DNA from: Adineta vaga
Taxonomy: Eukaryota; Rotifera
Reading direction: 5' to 3'
Length of the DNA: 64,000 nucleotides
Assembly (NCBI GenBank): GCA_021613535.1
Contig: CP075492.1
Coordinates: 13,764,001-13,828,000, forward strand
In this document: positions 26,189 through 35,332 of the stretch, in pieces
How positions within the stretch are numbered: position 1 is the first letter of the stretch
Layout: every line of letters begins with the position of its first letter
Program-made: the position numbers and the translations under genes
The notes under the pieces: model-generated
Seen by the model: only the letters and a program-made list of their open reading frames with translations
What the model was told of the DNA's origin: nothing
Database searches by the model: none

Positions 26189-28301
26189 TTATTCAACAAA
26201 AAGTACGATGTTACATCTGGATCGTGACGATATTTTTCGAAGTCTCTCTTCGGCCGTATCGGATAATGAATTCTTCCATAATTCAAATATTTTCAATGTT
26301 TGATTGGCTTGAATCATCTCGGCGATTGATTGTACACTTCGATCTGTGATGAAATTATTACCAACAGTCAACTTTTGAAGAGTTTCATTCTTTTTTAAAG
26401 CATTCAACATTATAGCTAAACCTGAATCACCGATTCCCATTGAATTCATATAAATTTTGCGAAGTGTCTCATTGTTGAGTAATAGTCGTCCAACGAGCGC
26501 ACCTCCTTCATTGCCAAGATTATTTTCACTTAGATGAAGAAATTTCAGGGATGTGTTGGTTTCTAGTGCTTCACATAGAGCGCGAAGGCCCGTGGCAGTC
26601 AATTGATTATTAGAGATGGCAAGAAAATCAAGTGTATGATTCTTATGAAGCATACTGGCAAGTGTTTGCACACCTTCATCGCCCATATTTACTGAATTTA
26701 AATGAAGCTTGAGCAATGTTGAATTATGATGTAATACTCGAGCTAGGTTTGCAACACCCGTTGCACTTAATGGATTACCGCTGAGATCGAGTGATTTCAA
26801 TGTACAGTTGATAGTCAATCCTAGACCCAAATGAGTTACACCTATAGAAGTTATATCACTACTACGAAGAGTCAATTCTTCACAATTATCATTCACTGCG
26901 AGTTCAATGCCAATAATGACCATATCATCGTCTAAGAATGCTTGATCACATAATTTTATTGAAGAAAGGGCTCGAGTATGCATGATGGTCTGTTCAAGAA
27001 CTTTGTTAGAATAAAGTTTTTGCGAAGATGATATTGAATTATTTTGACGATTACTGTAACACAAAATAAATATTATCGCTATTTTTTAAAATAAAACGTA
27101 TTTACTGATTCTACGCGTGGGTGTCAAGAGTTAGACTGAAAGATTGCTTATTTTATAATTAATACTCATTTTAAAAGATGCAAAAGGAATGTATAAACGC
27201 TATATTTTACTATGTCCCTAAAAACCGACTACTCTATCCATAATTTAGCACAAAATTTTGAGATTATTATTTCAGAATCACATACCTCGATGTTGTCGAT
27301 TTAGTCATGGATTTAATCGATCTTGACGAAGAATATTCATCATTTCCAGTTCTATAATGAACAACAATGAGTAACAAATTAATTCTACAATTTCATTACC
27401 GTATTGCAGAACTATCTTCGTTTTCTATATAAAGCTCAATATCTCGCAGTAGTTGATGGCAAGTTGGTCGTTTATTCGATTCTTGCACCCATGTACTGCT
27501 AATTAGGTTCGCAAAATCGTCCGGTACATCTGACGGTATGTTCATTCGTTTACCTTGAATTACCACTTCCCAAATGAATTGTTCTCGAGTAACGTCTTTG
27601 TAAGGACTTGAACCAGTTGCTACCTCCCATAACATATGCCCACAGAATACACGTCACTTTCTTTAGTATGAAATGCTCCCGATCTGAATAATTCAGGTGC
27701 TTTCCATAAAAGAGTCCCGAAGTCTCCATCAGCGATTGATTGTGTACCAATTGTTGAACGAAACCTAGCCAAACCAAAATCACCCACTTTGACACAGAAT
27801 CGATTTTTGCTTTGCTGTTTTTCCCAACACATGAGAAAATTGAGTGATTTTATATCGCGATGAATGATAGGGTGTGGCTTGAACTGATGCAAAATGATTG
27901 ATACCCTTCGCCATTTGATAAGCAATCGACCATTTATCAGCCCACGTAAGTTTCATGCTGTGCAGTACATCATACAACGATCCAAGTGCCATGAATTCAA
28001 CGATAATTGCAAGGCAATCAGGTTCAAAGCAAACACCGAGCACATTCAAAATTTGAGGGAATCGAATACGATGCATAATGCTGATTTCTTCCATAAAACT
28101 ATCTTTTTCTTCAGCCGTTACAAAATCAGCATGAACACGAAGTTTTTTAATGGCTACTGTTTCGTGTTGACTTGACCAAAAACCACGATAAACATCGCCA
28201 AAGCCACCACTGCCCAGTCGCTGCTCAAATTTTAGATCTCGTTGACTTATTTGTAAAAAATCGTTGTTTGCATATTTTCTTGCCATGATCCTCAATTTCA
28301 T
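26189..28301 (-). CDS. Protein kinase (TKL/Tyr-kinase-like)-LRR fusion, 3 exons, two frameshifts in exon 1
   Basis: Model: complement(26189..27053, 27286..27351, 27400..28301); splice phases fit (CG|A ACT, AG|T AAT) and the total is divisible by three. N-terminal kinase: LGSGGFGDVYRG glycine loop, VAIKK lysine, HRDIKSLNFL catalytic loop, VGDFGLARF, GTLLWKAPELF. A Ser/Thr-rich hinge (SSSRSIKSMTKSTTS) leads to about seven ribonuclease-inhibitor-type LRRs of 28 residues (LKSLDLSGNPLSATGVANLA). The frame is lost near 27895-27907 (before ILHQFKPHPIIHRDIK) and regained near 27630-27645 (before LWEVATGSSPY): two opposite single-base changes, so the LRRs return to frame. Either a sequence error or a young pseudogene. 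An intact protein would be an intracellular kinase with an LRR sensor or scaffold; partners unknown. Start is ATG at 28301, or 28286. Confidence 0.72.
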
Positions 28302-28581
28302 GGAAAGTGAAGCAATCAATATATATATAGTGTGTGTGCTCGTAAAACATTTATCAGTATAAAATATATTATTTTATTGACGTCTTTTCTTCCAAGATAA
28401 ATAGAAGAAAACCTGACTTTGCTATACTTAAGAATCATATTCTTATTTCTAAAAAAGATAAAACTTTTTTTTATGACTATTTTATTCATTTTGAGGATTT
28501 CGGTGAATATATGAATTTCATTGTAGATTTATTTTATACTAGTAGCATCAGTTAGATTCTCACGAATTTATTTATAGAAAT

Positions 28582-29653
28582 TCAGAAAATAAGTCTAGAA
28601 TCACCACACACTTTAGACATAGGATGATTTAAATAAGAAAGAATCATCATATCTTGTTTATCGAGTTCGAAATCAAAGATAGACATGTTTTCCATCATTT
28701 GAGTAGGATCACTTGTTCGAGGATTGACTACGACGCCTTGTTGCCAATGCCAACGAAGTATAACTTGAGCAGGTTTTTTCTTATGTTTATCAGCAATTTT
28801 TATAACATCAGGATGTTGAAGTAAACTTGGAATTGGATTCCAATCAGTGCCCAGTGTCGCACCACGGTCAGGACAGCCAACAGATGAATAACTATTAAAT
28901 GTAATATTATGTTTTTGACAGAAATCAAGAAGCTCATCTTCATGCCAATAAGGATGAAATTCTACCTGAAATGGAAGAATATTGAGAATAAACAACGATA
29001 TATTTATTCTATCAATAAACTATACCTGATTGACACTAGGAAGTGTAGAATTTAAACTGAATATTTCAAGCAAATGATTTACTTGATAATTACTAACGCC
29101 AATAGCACGCACCTAAAGGATGAAAAACGAATTTTACATCCCAAAATAATTCCAATATCAATATAAAACTTACTCGTTTCTGTTGAAATAGAGTTTCTAA
29201 TGCTCGCCATGTTTGTATGCGTTGATCACGAAAAGATCGCATTGACTTATCCGCTTTGTCTGGTACCTGACCAGGCCAATGAATAAGAAGAAGATCAACA
29301 TAATCAGTTTGTAATGATTTCAGAATAGCAGCAAAATTTTCTAGTGCTTGATCATAACTAGAGGCATCTACCTTCGATGTGATAAATATTTCAGAACGCG
29401 GTACGCCACTAGCCACCCATCCCGTACCAACACCATCACATGAAATATAATCATCAGAAGTATCAATACGACGACCACCCATCTTCAGCCATGCTACAGT
29501 CGCATTATGGCCTTGGTCACATCCCCAATATTCACCACCAGAACCATCAAGTTTACCGTAACCTCCTGTACCCAATCCAACTACAGGCATATAAACGTCG
29601 TTGTCAGCAGCATTCCGTAGTTGAACAACAGGTTGGTTCTTCATCGAGCGCAT
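28582..29653 (-). CDS. Aldo/keto reductase, 3 exons
   Basis: Model: complement(28582..28965, 29026..29112, 29174..29653), 316 aa, normal for the family. NADPH-dependent carbonyl reductase of the (beta/alpha)8 barrel fold. Visible signatures: MPVVGLGTGGYG at the N-terminus; RRIDTSDDY containing the catalytic Asp and Tyr; ITSKVDASSYD with the catalytic Lys; LLLIHWPGQ with the catalytic His; IGVSNYQVNHL; VEFHPYWHEDELL; VILRWHWQQGVVVNPRTS near the cofactor phosphate site. Both introns are 60-61 bp with standard GT-AG ends. Start ATG 29653; an in-frame ATG three codons later (29644) is also possible. All catalytic residues are present, so likely active. Substrate not evident. The 5' flank faces the ART-TPR gene. 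Confidence 0.88.
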
Positions 29654-30159
29654 CGTTAATGTTGTATAGAGAATGAAATAATAAGTGATAAAATGAAGAA
29701 AATATGTTGACAGTAAAACAAAACAGTGGCAAAAAACTGCATCATTGACAGAATGAAAAATAAAATAAAAGGAACACGTGTGTTATTGCTTTTACTTCAC
29801 CAAAACAGTTATAATCAAAGAAAAGAAATAAAACTCCAGGATGATATGAAAATTACATGGGTGAGGGTGAGTGAGGTGTCGATCAAGAGAATAGCATCAT
29901 GTACACCTACACCCCCGTTCTCACCCTCAAATAAATGCGTTATAATGATGCCGCAAAGAAAAGACGAAGCGAAAGCCAAGCAAAACAACTTCGTTCTCTC
30001 TATTCTACGATGATTCTATTCGTTGCCATATGGCAATAAACAGAAAACGATTGTTGCACAAAAAAAGGCAGTTAATAGAATCAAAATTTTCTATGTAAAT
30101 AATTTTTGATTTTGATTTTAGATCTTCCAATAGTTAACTGTGTATAACCACTAACATAA
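29654..30159. other. Divergent intergenic region with G-rich hairpin
   Basis: Separates the aldo/keto reductase from ART-TPR 1. It holds nested inverted repeats at 29862-29929. The promoter and a possible first exon of ART-TPR 1 may also be here, but I could not identify them. Confidence 0.5.
29862..29929. repeat. Nested inverted repeat (hairpin)
   Basis: TGAGGGTGAG (29862-29871) pairs with CTCACCCTCA (29920-29929), and inside it AGGTGT (29874-29879) pairs with ACACCT (29903-29908). A strand-asymmetric G-rich/C-rich stem in AT-rich surroundings. Function unknown. Confidence 0.7.
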
Positions 30160-32214
30160 GAACAGTACACCAATGGACTACATTATCCACTCATAATGAT
30201 GACTACAATTTTGAAATTTATTCTCTCTTTTGGCTTGATGCTGAAGTGAATATCTCATCCGAAAATATTGATGCGCAGAACCGAATCCGTGCATTTATCA
30301 ATCATTTGAAAACGTTTGAAGATGCTGAAGAATGCAAGCATCAGATACAATCTCTCTCTAGTCATGATCGACTTATTCTCATTGTTAGTGGCAGATTGGG
30401 AAATGAAGTAGTTTCGTGTATTCATCAACTTCGTCAAGTCTGTTCAATTTATGTTTATTGCTTAAATAAGAAAAAACATTAAACATGGACCAACGAATTC
30501 TCAAAGGCATGAACAAATTTCAGTATGTCTCATGCATATCATATTAATGTTTTAGGTTAAAGGTGTGATTGTGACCTTAGACGATTTAGTTGAGCAAATT
30601 CGATCACAATATATCAAAGAACAGCAAAGTAAAGTTGATGAGCCTATTCTCATTAGTATTTTCAAAACTAACCTTGGATATGAACGGTCAACAACAGGAC
30701 TGAATGGTCAGTTTATCCATTTGCAGTTACTTATTGACTGCTTTATTCGTATACAACCAACTAAAAATGATATGAATGAATTGCTCTCTTTTTGTCGAGA
30801 ATATTACAAAGATAATAAGATACAGTTAAGTATACTAAATGAATTTGACGAGACATATTCTCCTGATCAATCACTATCGTGGTACACAAGAGATTCATTT
30901 CTCTATCGTTTGCTAAACAAATCGCTACGCACACAAAATGTTGATCAACTCTTTCTTTTTCGTTTTGTGATTTGCGATCTTCAACAACAGCTTCAGAAGT
31001 ATCGATGTACTTCTTCTATGCGTCTTTATCGTGGTCAACTGATGTCAAAAGAGGAATTTCAAGTACTGCAAGATTCAGTTGGAGAATTTATTTCAATGAA
31101 TTCATTTCTATCGACTACTCTCAATCGTCAAGTTGCTCGTTCCTTTCTAGGTGATTCCAATGATCTTGAACGGGTACTGTTCGAGATAAACACTGATCCT
31201 CGTCTCGATAACATCAAACCATTCGCGAATATTACTTTGCTCAGTAATTTCGCAAACGAAGAAGAAGTATTAATGATGTTGGGATCGATCTTTCGATTGA
31301 TTAGTATATTTTGTGATAACGATGGTATATGGATTATTCGTATGGAACTTTCCAGTGATGACGATCACAGCTTTAAGCCTATTTTTGATTATATGAAAAA
31401 TGATTATGGTGGAGGTGATGCGAAGACAAATATTTTACGTTTTTGCATTGTTCTGATGGAAATGGGCAAGTTGGACGAAGCTGAACATTATTTCCATCGT
31501 TTATTAGAAGAATTATCTAACGAGCATAAAGATGTACGTCGTTGTCATTATTTACTTGGTATTTTATACACAAAAAAAGGTAACTACGATACAAGCCTAG
31601 ATTGGCACTACAAAGCTCTAGAAAAGAAAACGAAACATGGAAAAAATAACGATCTTGATCTTGCACATAGCTACAATTGTATTGGGAACATTCGTCGTAA
31701 GCAAGGTAATTATGACGAAGCACTCAAAATGTTTCACACTGCGTTAACTATATACAATCGAGTATTGGGCGAAGAGCATGTGGATGTAACTAAATGTCTC
31801 GCTAATATTGGAAATGTCTATCAGCGAAAAGACGACTATCGAAAAGCATTGAAGTATCATCTAGAGACATTATCAATTCGTCAGAAATACCTTCCTGCTG
31901 ATCATCCTCATCTAGGAGCATCACATTATAATGTTGCTACGGCATATCGTTATCTTGGGAAGTCTGAACTTGCTCTAGAACATGCAAATATATCGCTAAA
32001 GATCTCGCGAAAATCGCTTCCTCCTAATCATCCAAACATTGCTTGGGCGATTGAAAATATAGGTTATGTCTGTGAAGATATGGGCCAATTAGATGAAGCG
32101 TTATCGCATCTGAAAAAAGCAGCTGCTCTCTATCGTGAAACATTACCCTTGACACATCCTTACATAGCTGACGTTGAGAGAAATATTCAACGTATTTCTT
32201 CTCAGTTACATTGA
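30160..32214 (+). CDS. ART-TPR protein 1: receiver-like domain + ADP-ribosyltransferase + TPRs; N-terminal part carries an in-frame stop
   Basis: Exon 1 (to 30506) encodes the receiver-like domain (YSLFWLDAEVN, LILIVSGRLGNEVVS, CSIYVYC) but has no ATG in frame. It contains TAA at 30480-30482, between NKKKH and TWTNEFSK. It then appears to splice by a 49-bp GC-AG intron (30507-30555) into VKGVIVTLDDLVEQI. Exon 2 holds the ART core: MRLYRGQ (Arg), MNSFLSTT (Ser), ANEEEVLM (ExE), i.e. an R-S-E arginine-specific-type mono-ADP-ribosyltransferase using NAD+. About six kinesin-light-chain-like TPRs follow (NYDEALKMFHTALTIYNRVL). If the stop is real, an ART-TPR protein lacking the first domain could start at ATG 30772. 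The paralogs at 38198 and 44594 support the domain order. Target unknown. Confidence 0.7.
30480..30482 (+). other. In-frame TAA in exon 1 of ART-TPR 1
   Basis: The reading frame of the first domain continues beyond this codon (TWTNEFSK) and across the next splice junction into the ART exon, so TAA interrupts an otherwise continuous frame. Confidence 0.75.
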
Positions 32215-32339
32215 TTTTCTACGCACATATATTTTTTTATAAAGAAAACAAAAAGATGAGTTTTAATCTATTATAAGGATTAATGTCAATTTTCGCTCAA
32301 AATACTCGAAAGGTAATAAGCTATTACCATGCTTTTCCC

Positions 32340-32640
32340 CAAAAACTATGTGGGCGCGTAAATTGAAGCAAACACTTTTCTATCCAATTTCGTTGTACAA
32401 ATGTAATATCTTACTGAATTGGATAATTCAACAATAGCATGTTTGAATCCTTTCTGACGCGCATGATCCAATGTTAGACGGTGTACGTTCGTTTCAAGAC
32501 TTAACAAAGAATAATATTTTTACGAATAAGAATGTATCTCTATATGAAATATTATCTGTCATCATCATGTTCTTCCCATCCTGGACGAATTGCACCAAGT
32601 AAAATTTATACAACGCAATTTTCTTTCAATTCACCACCCT
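32340..32640 (-). pseudogene. Possible GNAT acetyltransferase remnant
   Basis: On the minus strand, two frames with stops give ILLGAIRPGWEEHDD and LTLDHARQKGFKHAIVELSN. These resemble the beta4 and acetyl-CoA-binding alpha regions of eukaryotic GNAT N-acetyltransferases. At least three stops and a frame change separate them. Recognised from pattern only; no intact copy is in the window. Confidence 0.3.
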
Positions 32641-33535
32641 CAAGAATCTCGTTTTCTCAGAAATAGTTCGTTTCTAATTTCTTCAATAAATTGTTTACCG
32701 GTTCCAAGAACTATAAACCACCCACATTTTCTGTTGGTAAAACAGGGGGATTTTCTTCTAAAGTTTTAGCATTATTGTCTTGCAAACAACCATGAAGTTC
32801 TTTTGTTTGTTTGTTTATCTATGACTACAAGTGACAGATGATCTTTGTGTATGCAAATTGATCGAGATAAAGCTATAGAATAGAATTGATTATAGATAGC
32901 GCATAGAAAAACAGTCATGGGATTTTGTTTTGTACATATGAATCGATCAAGAGAGCAGCACAATTAGATAAATGACGTTTTTGTAAGATTGCATATGTTG
33001 CCTATTTTCCATCTTTATCGACGATATTCGTAGACATGAAACAGAATATATAAGATTTTTTTCTTTCAACGAAACAATATATAGTTGAAAGAGTAAAAAA
33101 AAACTTATCCATCATTTTTTAAAATGTTATTACCACGCGCTTTGTGTAAAGAATAGAAGAGAACAGAATGAAAATATCGATGGTTATGAAGATGATATTC
33201 ATAGCTCTTTTAGTTTTCATGTAATGAGAATCGTATTGAAGAACATAATAATTTTATTACACCCACTGTCTCTCAACGAGTTATCGCCTAAATTCATACT
33301 GAATGAGAGCTCGTTGAGAATATGTGATAAAGAATTGTTCAGAAATTTTGATTTAAAAATAAACTGAAAATATTTTCTAATCATCTTGTGCGCAGTTTAA
33401 CGAAAAGTTAATTAACGTTTTTGAGAACAAATAACTAGAGTGAGAATTAACTTCACACTTATTCTCTCGCGTCTATATGAATGAAGAAGAGCTTTCACAA
33501 TAATTTCTGTCGTCATTATTACACAGTAAAAAAGT
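32641..33535. other. Intergenic, one hairpin, otherwise nothing recognised
   Basis: AT-rich. A perfect 10-bp inverted repeat TCTCAACGAG (33271-33280) / CTCGTTGAGA (33310-33319) lies about 220 bases before the next gene. No coding signal. Confidence 0.5.
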
Positions 33536-34795
33536 ATGAAGAGTTCGTTTATTTTTCTAAATTTGATCTTGATGATAAATGCTTTCGAACCTATTACATT
33601 TACCTTGAGTCCATTTGGAAATCAGTTTCAAGTAGCACATACAGTTGAACTTCTAACAACATCGTGCAATATTCTCACCATTATTCGTTGTACTACACTT
33701 TGTTATCGTCACATTCAATGTCGAACATTCGATTATGATTCAACTTTAAAAAAGTGTCGTCTCTTCGAAGGATCTGTTGATACAGGTACGCTGATATCTG
33801 CTTCTTCATCAACAATCGTTGGCTGGATCATTCTGAAGCAATCGTTATACAATTTCTATAATGCTACAAATAATAACTGCATGAATAGTCGATTTTTAGA
33901 CAATAACATTGTCTCTAATCTGTGTCAATGTCCAATACATACGTTTTGGAATGGATCCGTCTGTGCCAATCAAAAATATGTTGGTCAAGGATGTGTAAAT
34001 GACAATTGTTGTCGCACAGATCTAAATCTCACCTGTATTTCATCAATATGTACCGGTAAAAACTGTTCAAAAAATGTACGTTTGTTCACAATATCCTTAT
34101 AGATATAAATAACTCTTCAACAGTGGAATCTCTTACAACAACAACAACAACAACGGTCGATACAACAGAACCCGTTAGAACTACAATACATGATACCACA
34201 CAAGCTTCAATAACTACCGATATATATACAACAGGTTCGATTATATTTGATTTTTTTTTCTATAAAATTGAATCTATGCTTAAAAAATTAATTCTTGTCA
34301 AAACTCTTTCAAACAGATGTTCCTAGATGTATTCAACAGTCAACAACAGGTGGTACACTCTTATATATTCTCAATCCGACATCCACTATATATCCATTGT
34401 ATACTTGTTATTCATATACATGGATAGCAACAGGAGCATCTGCAACATTATCATTTTTCTTTCGTCACGATCCAGGTGGTTGGATGGTTGACGATATTAC
34501 TGTCTATCGTGGTCCAACACAATTACTGGTTAATGGAGGATTTGAAACAGGTAATTTAACAGGATGGATTCGCACAGGTATTTGTAATCTCAATATCGGA
34601 GAAGCTTATTTTGGTAATACCTATGCTAAATCAGGTGATTGGTATTATTATGATCTTTGTGCTGGTGATGGTAATGGTGATACAATTAGTCAAACATTCT
34701 CTACAATTCCTGGTGAGATATATAATATCACCTTTTGGTTAGCAAATTATGACTGTTGTGATGAAACTGAAATTGCTAATATAACACTGATTTAA
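33536..34795 (+). CDS. Secreted PAN/apple-like protein with Thr-rich linker and jelly-roll-like C-terminus, 3 exons
   Basis: Model: join(33536..34055, 34124..34234, 34317..34795), 369 aa; both introns are phase 1 and the total is divisible by three. A signal peptide (MKSSFIFLNLILMINAF) precedes a PAN/apple-like module (CTTLCYRHIQCRTFDYDS, KKCRLFEG). A Cys-rich stretch follows (CQCPIHTFWNGSVCANQ, CVNDNCCRTDLNLTC), then a Thr-rich linker with a run of TTTTTT that is likely O-glycosylated. The C-terminal domain contains GGWMVDDITVYRG and LLVNGGFETGNLTGWI, as in carbohydrate-binding beta-sandwich domains. It is predicted to be an extracellular, possibly glycan-binding protein. No TM or GPI signal seen. 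Modular proteins of this kind are common in bdelloids; the specific role is unknown. Confidence 0.78.
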
Positions 34796-35332
34796 TGTGA
34801 TAATAAATTCGCTTTTTGTTGTTCGTTGTATATCTATTAAAGACTAGCGGGAATAAAAAAGAAGGAAAAAATGAAATAATAAAGTGTTGTCTATGTTAAA
34901 ATAAATGTTTTGTTTATTGATGCATCTGTGAAATTGAAAAGAGTTTGTTTTCTTTCAATAGATATATAATATAAGTTATAAATTCTTTTACAAAAAAAAA
35001 ACTTTCATGAAATTAATTTTTTAAGCGATTCAACGCCTGAAAAAACGTAACATCACATTAATTTGATTTTAATGGAAAAGACATCATTCTCTTTTCTTTT
35101 TCTTCCTTCATATACAAACGAAGAACAAGAAAAAAATCTTCTGAAAATATATCCACGTTAATTTGATAGTTGTTTATCACAGAAAAAGATGAGGAAGGCA
35201 ATCAAAGTAACTTCTAGTTTTTTTTCTAAAATTCATTCTGTCATATTAATCGATATTTCTCTTTTTGCACATGAAATAGTATATATGGAGAAACAAGTTT
35301 AATATATTCCAGATTTTCTTGCACGAGAAATC
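34796..35332. other. Intergenic, nothing recognised
   Basis: AT-rich spacer with poly-A/poly-T runs; contains the 3' end of the PAN-like gene and the promoter of the glutamate receptor. No TATA box stands out. Confidence 0.5.

Noticed and set aside
25945-26349. Plus-strand ORF across the CA repeat
   Set aside because: Driven by the microsatellite and overlapping the LRR exon end.
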